From positions 868,001 to 932,000 of the forward strand of contig JAHCKM010000002.1 in assembly GCA_026125795.1 (NCBI GenBank): a DNA stretch of 64,000 nucleotides. Direction: 5' to 3'. Shown here piece by piece: positions 8,838-16,244 of the stretch (its first letter is position 1; each line of letters opens with the position of its first letter). The stretch is from Burkholderiaceae bacterium (GTDB taxonomy: Bacteria; Pseudomonadota; Gammaproteobacteria; Burkholderiales; Burkholderiaceae_C). Made by a program: the position numbers and the translations under genes. The notes beneath the pieces were generated by a model. That model saw only the letters and a program-made list of their open reading frames with translations, was not told the origin of the DNA and made no database searches.

Positions 8838-9905
8838 TCACTGCCAAACGTAGCGCCTCTTTAACCAGTTCAGGCGAGCGGGGGCCAGCCGACCATGGTG
8901 CTGGAGCTGCCCCACCACGATCCCGGGCGCAATCCCGATCTTTCGTGCAAATCGGACAATGTCTCGTGCCCGACTTCGCACGCTCTCGAATTCGTGGCGG
9001 CATTCAGGTGGAAGCAACAGCTGCTCTGCGAATAGGTCGGCCTCACGCTCTTCCGGACTAGCAACATCCTTCATTTCAAGGAAGAGACGTTTCCCATGCA
9101 GAAGCAGGTGAGCTGCTTCATGAAAGAACGAGAACCAGAAGTGATCGTCTGATAGGTGACGAGCGCTTAGTTGAAGTATCGCTTGGGAGTCGGAGGTGAA
9201 TCGCGTTGCACCACTCGCGTGACAGCCTCTTGGTGTCCGTACAACTACGACGGCGACACCGCACGCCGCACACAAGTCTTTCAGCCGCGGGAGAAACCTT
9301 TCCGGTTCCTTGACGCGAGTAAGCGATCGAATCTCAGAAAGGGTCGCGCGAAACTTCGCTTGAGACCAACTCGCCAAAGCGGCATTGGCACATTCAATTT
9401 CTCCTCGTCTGAGCCACGCCGCCACTGCAGCGGCATTGTTTGCAAACGACGGAGATGTGCGGTAAGCGGTCAAGCCAACCCGATCGTCCAACCAAGTTGA
9501 CTCCCACTCGTCAAGGTCCGCGGCGTTGAAGTACGCCAAGCAAGCACGTAGTCGTTCAGAGTGTGCGTCCGCACGATCAATCCACCCCAAGCGAATCATG
9601 TCGTCCATTGGGAGTGAACGCACCCAGTTCACCTCCTCGTGGTGAATGCGCTTGAGGTCGCTGACGAACTGCTGGTCCCGCGTTAGCCAGAACGCTCTTG
9701 AGGTACCGATGAGATCGCCCAAGCGTGTTGCCAGCGCTTCACTTATTCGTGCGTTTCCTGATAGAAGCGCAGAGACAGTGTTGGGTGCACAGCCAAGCTT
9801 TTCGGAGACTTGTTCAATCGAGAGCTGGCGTTGCGACATCAACTCGCTGAGGGTCTCACCTGGTGGCGATGCCCATCGCGGAAGAAAGTCAGGTCCTTCA
9901 GACAT
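8838..9905 (-). CDS. HigA-type antitoxin: XRE HTH plus ImmA/IrrE metallopeptidase domain
   Basis: A 355-residue fusion. An N-terminal XRE helix-turn-helix (residues about 15-67, LSIEQVSEKLGCAPNTVSALL) is followed by a linker. A C-terminal ImmA/IrrE-like zinc peptidase domain has HEAAH near residue 265 and the downstream EREADLFAEQLLLPP glutamate. Such two-domain proteins occur as HigA-like antitoxins and as phage or ICE regulators that cleave repressors. The start is ATG 9905, which overlaps the stop of the upstream toxin gene by 8 bases (ATG within TGA), as in many toxin-first HigBA pairs. The gene ends one base from the end of the convergent pyrophosphorylase-like gene. It is probably autoregulatory through its HTH. 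Confidence 0.85.
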   Translation of the reverse strand: MSEGPDFLPRWASPPGETLSELMSQRQLSIEQVSEKLGCAPNTVSALLSGNARISEALATRLGDLIGTSRAFWLTRDQQFVSDLKRIHHEEVNWVRSLPMDDMIRLGWIDRADAHSERLRACLAYFNAADLDEWESTWLDDRVGLTAYRTSPSFANNAAAVAAWLRRGEIECANAALASWSQAKFRATLSEIRSLTRVKEPERFLPRLKDLCAACGVAVVVVRTPRGCHASGATRFTSDSQAILQLSARHLSDDHFWFSFFHEAAHLLLHGKRLFLEMKDVASPEEREADLFAEQLLLPPECRHEFESVRSRARDIVRFARKIGIAPGIVVGQLQHHGRLAPARLNWLKRRYVWQ

Positions 9906-10338
9906 TGGTTCTCTCGATACGCAGCAGTTTGAGCCGATATACCCGTGACCAGTCCACATAGCCCTTGGACACTGGGGAATCGCGCTGATTTGCGAGGGCA
10001 ACGAGCGCTTGGCCCGGAGTGAGCACGATCTTGAGCTCGTCGCTCCAAGCGATTGGAAGAGTCAGAAAACCGAGATTGGCGAGCTCTGCGACGCTACTGG
10101 CGGCACGAATATCCGCGAGTCTTCGAATCAGTGCGTTGGCGAGGTGCTGGCCCAGCGAGCGCCGCGCCGAGGCGGGGCTCTCGCACACTTTGCGCAGCTG
10201 TTCTGTGGCGAAGGCCAGCTCAACAGTCAATTCGGTCTTAGGCACTTCGGCCGGTGCGAGCACAGCAGAGCCGGCCTGCCTACTGCGCTTAGGCGGTTGC
10301 CGAGTCGAACGCGTTCTTGGGCGCCCCGTATGTGCCAT
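9898..10338 (-). CDS. HigB-like killer-protein toxin
   Basis: A RelE/HigB-superfamily toxin, predicted to be a ribosome-dependent mRNA interferase. The core begins near residue 35 with TELTVELAFATEQLRKVCE and continues through SARRSLGQHLANALIRRLADIRAA. It ends with the VDWSRVYRLKLLRIE strand typical of the toxin partners of XRE-ImmA antitoxins. The first 31 residues are basic and Pro/Arg-rich and may be a non-conserved tail. An in-frame GTG at 10245 would start directly before the core. The ATG at 10338 has a GGGG element upstream and is used here. It is the first gene of the pair with the HigA-like gene. Its position at the edge of the low-GC segment suits a stabilisation module. Confidence 0.75.
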   Translation of the reverse strand: MAHTGRPRTRSTRQPPKRSRQAGSAVLAPAEVPKTELTVELAFATEQLRKVCESPASARRSLGQHLANALIRRLADIRAASSVAELANLGFLTLPIAWSDELKIVLTPGQALVALANQRDSPVSKGYVDWSRVYRLKLLRIERTNV

Positions 10339-10654
10339 TGCCCCAATTGTCCACCGTAGCCGTGGAGACGACCGATCTGCTCGCCGGCTACTCTTCCAAG
10401 CGACTTGAGCTATCCCGACCTCGCGCCTAGCGCCTCTTCAACGTCAACGCCGGCAACCATCCCTCGTGACAGACGGTCGTGGTTCGGCCCATGCTGCGTC
10501 TCCTGAACTGCCGGGTGCCGCTCGACACAGGAGGACCCACTTGGTGTCACGCGATACTCCTACGTAGCGCCCAACCTCCACGTCTGCAGCTCTACACCAT
10601 GCTCCATCTTGTGGTGGCGCCCCGCCCAGTGCCCGTGGCATTGATGCGGATGCC
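10339..10654. other. Intergenic gap without a recognisable gene
   Basis: About 316 bases between the HigB-like gene and the broken transporter. I see no convincing coding frame, RNA gene or terminator. GC rises through this stretch towards the chromosomal level, so it may contain the right boundary of the low-GC segment. No direct repeat with the purL end could be recognised by eye. Confidence 0.5.
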
Positions 10655-11819
10655 GTGAGCCCCAGCCACCCAACCGCCGCCGCACTCCTCGCTGCGACGG
10701 TCGTCAATCTGCCGTTCGGCACACTCTACGCCTTCAGCGTCTTCCTCAAGCCGATGGAGGCGCTGCTCGGTGCCACGCGCGCGGATGGGCTTCGTGTTCG
10801 GCCTGGCCACCGTCACGCTCACGGTGGGCATGAACTTCGCGCCGCAGCTCTACCGGCGGCTCTCGCCGGTGACGCTGGCGCTCGCGTGCGGCCTCACCAG
10901 CGGGTTGGGGCTGGTGCTCGCCGCGTCGGCGTCGGGCTTCACGCCCTTCGCGCTCGGCTACGGGGTGCTGTTCGGCCCGGGCGCGGGCGTGCTGTTCATC
11001 ATCGCGCAGCAGGCGGTGAACCAAGCGGTGACTCAACGACGCGGCCTCGCCAACGGCTATGTGGTGAGCCTGTATCCACTGGGCGCGATGCTCGGCGCGC
11101 CGGTGCTCGGCTGGTCGATCGCGGTCTTCGGGGTGCGGCCCACGCTCGCGGGCCTCGGCGCGGTGGTGGGGGTGGCGTGCGCGATCGCGGCGGCCCTGCT
11201 GCGGGCCGCGCGCATCAGCATGCACGATCCGTCCGCGCCGCAGGCCGCCGATGGTGACCGTGATGGCGGCCGGCTCGGGCGCACGTTCGTCCTGCTGGCG
11301 GCGGTGTTCTTTCTGGCCGCGTCGGCCGGCCTCACGGTGCTGAGCCAGGCCGCCGCGATCGTGCAGGCCTACGGCGGCGCCGCGGCGTTCGCGGTGGGCG
11401 CCACCACCTTCGTCACCGGGGCCGTCGGCGCCGCCCGCATCGGCGGCGGCTGGCTGGTGGATCACTTCGCGGCCGCGCGCGTGGGCGTGGGCGCGCACGC
11501 GTGCTCGCTCGCGGGTGCCTTGCTGCTGATGCTGAACCCCACGCCGTTGAGCGCCGCCTTGGCGCTGGGCCTCATCGGCATCGGCTACGGCATCGTCTCG
11601 GGCCTCGCCGCCGGCGCCATCGCACAGTACTGGCACAAGAACCAGTTCGGCCACGTGGCAGGGCGGCTCTACATCGCGTGGTGCGCGGCGGCGGTCGGGC
11701 TGCCGGTGTTGGCGGGGGCGCTGTTCGATCGCTCCGGCAGTTATGCCTCCACGGTGTGGGTGGCGGCGGGGATCAATGTGCTGGGGATGGTGGTGGCGGG
11801 GCGGTTGCCGGCGCGGTGA
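10655..11819 (+). pseudogene. MFS transporter, frameshifted near base 10783
   Basis: A major facilitator transporter of about 385 residues, interrupted by a frameshift. The first frame (GTG 10655) encodes the N-terminus and first membrane helix, with the VVNLPFGTLYAFSVFLKPMEAL loop seen in oxalate/formate-type MFS proteins. At about 10780-10785 the frame changes. The second frame continues with GFVFGLATVTLTVGMNF and ten to eleven more hydrophobic helices to the stop at 11819. One extra or two missing bases at GCGCGGATGGGC would restore one reading frame. The rest of the protein is intact and of normal length. The break may therefore be a very recent mutation or a sequencing error. The substrate is not deducible. 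A second, tiny fragment of a related gene lies at 28418-28510. Confidence 0.8.
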
Positions 11820-11855
11820 GGCCAGGATCGGATTCAAGAGGGGCGCCGGAACAAC

Positions 11856-11895
11856 ATGTGGTGACAAAAGGCACACATCCGGCTACGATGCCGCG
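11856..11895 (+). promoter_or_regulatory. Promoter of the BrnT-like toxin gene, possibly leaderless
   Basis: A sigma-70-like pair is visible: GTGACA at 11861-11866 (5/6 to TTGACA), exactly 17 bases, then TACGAT at 11884-11889. The GTG codon of the toxin starts 7 bases after the -10, which is where transcription would begin. No Shine-Dalgarno can fit, so the message may be leaderless. ATGTG (11856-11860) and CACAT (11874-11878) form a weak dyad around the -35 that could serve as an operator for the antitoxin. Confidence 0.45.
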
Positions 11896-12189
11896 GTGAA
11901 GCCGTTCCGGTGGAGCCCCGAGAAGAATCAAGAGTTGGCCGTTGACCGGGGCGTGTCGTTCGAGGTCATCGTGGTTGCGATCGAATCCGGTGGGTTGCTC
12001 GACATCCTGGCGCATCCGAATCGGGCCCAGTACCCGCGTCAGCGCATCCTGGTTGTCTCGGTCGACGGCTACGTGTACCTGGTTCCCTTCGTCGAGGAAG
12101 AGGACTACTTCTTCCTCAAAACCATCATCCCGAGCCGCAAGGCGACCCGTCAGTACTCGAGTCGAGGTGAATCCAATGCCGAAGATTGA
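11896..12189 (+). CDS. BrnT-like toxin
   Basis: A 97-residue protein resembling BrnT-family ribonuclease toxins (the DUF4258-like RelE fold). It begins KPFRWSPEKNQELAVDRGVSFE, where BrnT proteins typically pair an F-x-W-x-x-x-K start with a GVSF-E helix. It continues ESGGLLDILAHPN and the core strands RILVVSVDGYVYLVPFVEE, and ends in TIIPSRKATRQY. It starts with GTG at 11896, and no other in-frame start preserves the core. It overlaps the next gene by 14 bases, the usual toxin-first arrangement. The toxin is expected to block translation by RNA cleavage when the antitoxin is lost. Confidence 0.78.
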   Translation: MKPFRWSPEKNQELAVDRGVSFEVIVVAIESGGLLDILAHPNRAQYPRQRILVVSVDGYVYLVPFVEEEDYFFLKTIIPSRKATRQYSSRGESNAED

Positions 12190-12490
12190 TCGCTACGAGC
12201 GCGAGGTCATTGCCGCTTTCGACAAGGGCAAGCTGATGTCGGTGGCCACCAAGGCCGAGCTGGCCATGTTCAAGGCAGCGGCGCGCGCCACGGCGCTAAA
12301 GGATCGGCGCGTGAACATTCGGCTATCTTCTGGTGATCTGAGCGACATCCAGGCCAAAGCCCTCGAAGAGGGTGTGCCATACCAGACCCTCATCGCGAGT
12401 GTTCTTCACAAGTACGTGACAGGGCGCCTTGCCGAGCCCGAGGTGAAGCCAGAGGGCGATGCGTCGGCGCGCGGGCGCAAACGGCGTTGA
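12176..12490 (+). CDS. CopG/RHH-type antitoxin partner of the BrnT-like toxin
   Basis: A 104-residue antitoxin. The N-terminal half is an acidic/basic helical segment (YEREVIAAFDKGKLMSVATKAEL). The middle is a ribbon-helix-helix-like element, DRRVNIRLSSGDLSDIQAKALEEG, followed by VPYQTLIASVLHKYVTGRL, as in CopG antitoxins of BrnT-like systems. The C-terminus is basic and probably disordered (SARGRKRR). The start is ATG 12176, inside the toxin gene, which implies translational coupling. It should neutralise the toxin and repress the shared promoter. Confidence 0.78.
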   Translation: MPKIDRYEREVIAAFDKGKLMSVATKAELAMFKAAARATALKDRRVNIRLSSGDLSDIQAKALEEGVPYQTLIASVLHKYVTGRLAEPEVKPEGDASARGRKRR

Positions 12491-12533
12491 CATCGGTACC
12501 GCAGCACACCGCCACGGATGCGGATGAAGCGCA

Positions 12534-13322
12534 TCAACCCCGCCGCTCGGTGGCGGCGTTGTCCTTGAGCCGCTGCATCACCGCGCCGGCACCCTCGACC
12601 ACACGCGCGATGAGCATCTCGCCGTGCGCGGCGGATGCCCCGCGCGGGTCCCCCATGACGCCCGACGCGGACAGCCGCGGATCGTCGCTGCTCCAGGGGT
12701 AGCTCACCGCCGGGTCGAGTACCAGCGCTTGCGTCGTGTCGCCACCGGGCGCCGGGTTCAAAGCGGCCAGTGCATCACGGCGCACCAACTCCGGCGCCAG
12801 CGCCAGCATGACGGAGGTCTCGTCCTTGCCGGCGTGGATCTCCGGCACGTGCGCCGCCGTATCGGGGCTCATCATCGCGCCCAGATGAAGCGTCGCGATG
12901 TGGAGGCCGCAGTCGCCCATCTCTCGCGTCACCGCTTCCAGGATGCCGCGGTTCCCGCCGTGCCCGTTGACGATCAGGAGGTTGCGAGCCGGCAATGCGC
13001 GCACGAGTTCGAGTGCGAGGTCGCGCAGGTAGGCGGCCATGCCCGTCACCGTGAGCGACAACGTGCCCGGCGCCCAGGCGTGCTCACGCGAGAGCCCGAT
13101 CGGCACCGCTGGCAATTGCCACAGATCGTGCTCGTCGCCCCAGCGCGCAACGATGCGCCGGGTGAGCGCTTCCGCGATGACGCTGTCGGTGTCAAGCGGC
13201 AGGTGCGGTCCGTGTTGCTCGATCGAACCCATGGGCAGGCAGAGCACCGAGCCGGCCGCGACCGCATCGTTCACCTCGCTGAAGACGAGGTGGCCGATCA
13301 TGCGGCTTGCAGGGCCCCGCAT
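12534..13322 (-). CDS. Creatininase-family amidohydrolase
   Basis: A 262-residue member of the creatininase/MftE/ArfB family. The metal-binding GSIEQHGPHLPLDTD near residue 33 gives Glu, His and Asp ligands. LLIVNGHGGNRG and the late HAGKDETSVML acidic site are also present. Relatives hydrolyse creatinine, process mycofactocin, or deformylate the pyrimidine made from GTP in archaeal riboflavin/F420 synthesis (ArfB). It lies six bases downstream of the GTP cyclohydrolase II homologue in the same direction, so the third option, an amide or formamide step on a GTP-derived pyrimidine, is attractive here. That role is inferred. An in-frame ATG at 13301 is the alternative start. Confidence 0.85.
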   Translation of the reverse strand: MRGPASRMIGHLVFSEVNDAVAAGSVLCLPMGSIEQHGPHLPLDTDSVIAEALTRRIVARWGDEHDLWQLPAVPIGLSREHAWAPGTLSLTVTGMAAYLRDLALELVRALPARNLLIVNGHGGNRGILEAVTREMGDCGLHIATLHLGAMMSPDTAAHVPEIHAGKDETSVMLALAPELVRRDALAALNPAPGGDTTQALVLDPAVSYPWSSDDPRLSASGVMGDPRGASAAHGEMLIARVVEGAGAVMQRLKDNAATERRG

Positions 13323-13328
13323 CGGCTC

Positions 13329-14495
13329 TCAACCCGGGCGCGGCGCCGCACTCTTGAGCGCTGCCGGCGCCTCGGACAACGCCGCCAACACATGCCCAAG
13401 ATGATGGCCGGCGCGCGCCGCTTTCGCCATGAGATAGCGGCGATTGTCGGCATTCACCGGCGTCTCGAGCGGCATGCGGCCGCACAGCTCGATGCCGGCC
13501 TTGCTGAGACTCTCGAGCTTGTCCGGGTTGTTGGTCAGCAGCATGACGCGCGTGGCGCCGAGCATCTGCAGCATCCGCACGGCCACGCCGTAGTCGCGCT
13601 CGTCGTCGTCGAAGCCGAGCGTGTTGTTGGCATCGACCGTGTCGAGTCCGGCATCCTGGAGCTTGTAGGCGCGCATCTTGTTGGCCAGGCCCACGCCGCG
13701 GCCCTCCTGCGCGAGGTACAGGATGATCCCTCCGCCGGCTTCGTGCAGGCGTGCCAGCGCCAGCCGCAGCTGATCGCCGCAATCGCAACGCCGCGAACCG
13801 AACACGTCACCGGTCAGGCATGCGGATTGGATGCGCACCGGCACGGGCATCGACAGATCGGGCGCGCCGACGATCACCGCCACCGGATCGTCGCCGAACG
13901 AGTCGCGAAACACCACGAAGCGGGCCCTGACGCGCGAGGCCAGCGGAACATGCGCTTCAGCGGCGATCGCAAGCGACTGCATCCCCTGCTCGCGGAAGCG
14001 CGCCACCGCCTTGGCATCCACCGTGAGGATGGGCGGATCGAACGCTCGCGAGATCGCGGCATCGGTATCGGCGACCAGCACGGCGGGCAACACCTGCGCA
14101 AGCTTGACGAGATCGATCGCCGCCGCCGCTGCCGCGCCCGCCGGCTCCGTAAGGAACTCGAAGCGGGGCTTGTTCTCGGCCACCAGCGCCAGAACGGTCT
14201 GGGCATCCGCGTCGTCCGAGAGCGCGATCGCCACGGGTCCAATCGCTTCGACGCCGAGCGAACGCGCCCGTCTGCTGGTCAGCACGAGACGCGGCGCCGT
14301 CGGCGCGGCCAGCGCGCGAAACGCAGCCAATCTGTCCTTGTCGAGCCCTTCGACAGGAAGGCCGAGCAGCGTCACATTGCCGCCCGTGATGATCAACGGC
14401 CTTCCGGAACGGAACTCGGCGAGCGCCCGGCTGACACCGACTTGCTCGCGTGTTCCGCATAGGATGGAACCTGGTCCTCCATCACCATTGCGCAT
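13329..14495 (-). CDS. GTP cyclohydrolase II homologue with extra N-terminal domain
   Basis: A 388-residue protein. The C-terminal 200 residues are a complete GTP cyclohydrolase II domain. Zinc cysteines occur in CLTGDVFGSRRCDCGDQL, the catalytic stretch is YLAQEGRGVGLANKMRAYKLQD, and RDYGVAVRMLQMLG plus LLTNNPDK form the GTP-binding end. The N-terminal 170 residues (RALAEFRSGRPLIITGG onward) resemble a degenerate DHBP-synthase-like domain but show no acidic catalytic motif. This domain layout differs from housekeeping RibA and from bifunctional RibBA. The start is ATG 14495. It is transcribed divergently from the RibD-like reductase. It probably opens the GTP ring to feed the cluster product rather than bulk riboflavin, which is an inference from context. 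Confidence 0.85.
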   Translation of the reverse strand: MRNGDGGPGSILCGTREQVGVSRALAEFRSGRPLIITGGNVTLLGLPVEGLDKDRLAAFRALAAPTAPRLVLTSRRARSLGVEAIGPVAIALSDDADAQTVLALVAENKPRFEFLTEPAGAAAAAAIDLVKLAQVLPAVLVADTDAAISRAFDPPILTVDAKAVARFREQGMQSLAIAAEAHVPLASRVRARFVVFRDSFGDDPVAVIVGAPDLSMPVPVRIQSACLTGDVFGSRRCDCGDQLRLALARLHEAGGGIILYLAQEGRGVGLANKMRAYKLQDAGLDTVDANNTLGFDDDERDYGVAVRMLQMLGATRVMLLTNNPDKLESLSKAGIELCGRMPLETPVNADNRRYLMAKAARAGHHLGHVLAALSEAPAALKSAAPRPG

Positions 14496-14591
14496 CGATC
14501 GTGATTCGCTACCAAACACGCCCAAGGGTGAACTCCGGATCCGCGCGCGGTGCGGATCATTATGGCCACATTGGTCCACAGGGCACGAGGC

Positions 14592-15350
14592 ATGGATTCC
14601 TGGACCTCCGTTCCTGAATCGTTTCGCTCCGGAGCGGGTCCGCTGCCGGCCCCGTGGGAAGCCGTCTTCGGGCCGCTGCGCGTGGCAAAAGCCGACCGCA
14701 TGATGGTCGTCGGCCAGCTCGGCCAGTCGCTCGACGGCCGCGTCGCCGCCCCGACCGGGCATTCGCACTACATCAACGGACCGGCCGGGCTGGCGCATTT
14801 GCACCGGCTGCGCGCCTTGGTCGATGCCGTGGTCATCGGGATCGGGACGGCACTTGCCGACGATCCGCAGCTGACCGCACGGCGCGTCTCGGGCCCGCAG
14901 CCTGTGCGCGTGGTGATCGACCCCTCCGGGCGCCTGCCTGGGAGCGCCCGGCTCCTCGCCGACGACGGTGTGCGCCGGATCGTGCTGTGCGCGAGCGAGG
15001 TGCGGCCTTCGCTGCCTCAGGGCATCGAAATCGTGGGCTTGCCGAAATCCGATGGCCAGATCGCTCCGTCGACCATTCTTGCGGCCCTGGCCGAGCGCGG
15101 CCTGCGCCGCATCCTCATCGAAGGCGGCGCCGACACCGTTTCGCGGTTCCTGGCCGCCGGCTGCCTCGACAGGCTGCACCTGATCGTGGCCCCGATCGTG
15201 CTCGGCTCCGGGCGCGTCGGTCTCGCGCTGCCGCCGATTCAACGTGCCGATCAGGCGCTGCGTGCGCCGATGCACGTGCACAGACTCGACGATGAGGTGC
15301 TGTTCGACTGCGATCTGTCGGCTCGGCGCGTCGCCTTGGCGCAGGCTTAA
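14592..15350 (+). CDS. RibD C-terminal-type pyrimidine reductase, stand-alone
   Basis: About 252 residues holding only the NADPH-dependent reductase domain of RibD, without the deaminase domain. The N-terminal strand GQLGQSLDGRVA is followed by LRALVDAVVIGIGTALADDPQLTAR, PVRVVIDPSGRLP, RILIEGGADTVSRFLAAGCLDRLHLIVAPIVLGSG, all classic reductase motifs. The upstream GTG at 14550 and ATG at 14562 are also open, so the exact start is unsure. The domain fold begins about 35 residues later. It would reduce the ribosyl side chain of a diaminopyrimidine phosphate, as archaeal-type ArfC/RibD enzymes do. It is divergent from the cyclohydrolase gene and is followed after 3 bases by the acyltransferase. 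Confidence 0.85.
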   Translation: MDSWTSVPESFRSGAGPLPAPWEAVFGPLRVAKADRMMVVGQLGQSLDGRVAAPTGHSHYINGPAGLAHLHRLRALVDAVVIGIGTALADDPQLTARRVSGPQPVRVVIDPSGRLPGSARLLADDGVRRIVLCASEVRPSLPQGIEIVGLPKSDGQIAPSTILAALAERGLRRILIEGGADTVSRFLAAGCLDRLHLIVAPIVLGSGRVGLALPPIQRADQALRAPMHVHRLDDEVLFDCDLSARRVALAQA

Positions 15351-15353
15351 GCC

Positions 15354-16244
15354 ATGCGGCCGAGGCACGAGGAGATCGAAGCGCTCACGCGCGTGTGCGT
15401 CGACGATCTCCTGTCCGGCTTCGGCCTGGGAGGGCTCAAACGCGGCCGGCGTCTCCTGGAGTGGATCTCCCGGATTCCGGCGCAGCGCGTGGCGGGTCAG
15501 ATCGCGCACTACGACCAGATCGTCGGCGAGTCGGGGCTCAGGGAGGGGGGCACCTGGGCGCTGCAACGGATGGCGCGGCGTGTGGAGATCGAGGGCCGAG
15601 AGCGCGTGCCAAGCGAGGGTCCGTTGCTGCTGTGCTCCAACCACCCGGGGCTGTCTGACGCCGTCGCGCTGTTCAGCTCGATCCCGAGGGTGGACCTGCG
15701 CATCGTCGCAGCCCAGTGGGCCTTGCTGGACGCGCTGCCGAACACCTCGCGCCACCTGATCACGTTGGCCAAGGCTTCCTCGAACCGGGTCACGGTGCTG
15801 AAGTCTGCGGCCCGACATCTGCAGCGCGGTGGTGCGCTTCTGAACTTTCCCGCTGGACGCATGGAGCCCGACCCGGCCGTGCTGCCGGGCGCGGTGAAAG
15901 CGCTCGCGCGCTGGTCAACGAGCGTGGATCTGTTCGCGCGGCTGGCCCCAGACCTCACCATCGTTCCCGTCGCGGTCAGCGGCGTGTTCTCGCCGATCGC
16001 GCTGCGCAACCCGCTCACCCGTCTGCGTCGTCGAGAAGAGGACCGCTGGTGGCTCGCCTCCAACCTTCAGATGCTCGTGCCAGCGCTGCGCAACGTCACC
16101 GTGAGAGTCACCTTCGGCGTCCCGGTCCGCACGGCGGATGCCGGCGATGCCGTCAGCGCGCGGGTGTTGGCTCAGATGCGGCGGCTGCTCGAACGCCACG
16201 AGGTTGATCACATGCCGCTGGGGCGCGCCAGCAGATCGACGTGA
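15354..16244 (+). CDS. Lysophospholipid acyltransferase (PlsC-like)
   Basis: A 296-residue acyltransferase. The HX4D motif is NHPGLSDA with His97 and Asp102. The glycerol-phosphate-type block is LNFPAGRMEPDP, and VPVAVSGVFSP corresponds to the third motif. No clear membrane helices are seen, which suggests peripheral membrane association. It follows the reductase gene at a 3-base gap and is therefore in the same operon. Its 3' end overlaps the convergent methyltransferase by 37 bases. The enzyme could acylate a cluster-specific glycolipid or other product. An ordinary phospholipid role cannot be excluded. Confidence 0.8.
   Translation: MRPRHEEIEALTRVCVDDLLSGFGLGGLKRGRRLLEWISRIPAQRVAGQIAHYDQIVGESGLREGGTWALQRMARRVEIEGRERVPSEGPLLLCSNHPGLSDAVALFSSIPRVDLRIVAAQWALLDALPNTSRHLITLAKASSNRVTVLKSAARHLQRGGALLNFPAGRMEPDPAVLPGAVKALARWSTSVDLFARLAPDLTIVPVAVSGVFSPIALRNPLTRLRRREEDRWWLASNLQMLVPALRNVTVRVTFGVPVRTADAGDAVSARVLAQMRRLLERHEVDHMPLGRASRST

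Noticed and set aside
3372..10338. Prophage or phage remnant
   Set aside because: The hydroxymethylase-like and pyrophosphorylase-like genes recall phages, but no integrase, terminase, capsid, tail or lysis gene is seen.
12624..14462. 612-codon open frame on the plus strand across the creatininase and cyclohydrolase genes
   Set aside because: It is antisense to two well-recognised enzymes, its translation is Arg/His/Gln-rich low-complexity, and it has no motif; such frames are typical shadows in high-GC DNA.
14496..14591. FMN riboswitch upstream of the RibA/RibD-like genes
   Set aside because: The divergent gap is below 100 bases, too short for the element, and no conserved core was recognised.
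14496..15818. Minus-strand extension of the cyclohydrolase frame up to 15818
   Set aside because: The extra 441 codons are antisense to the RibD-like and acyltransferase genes and look random; the domain starts after ATG 14495.
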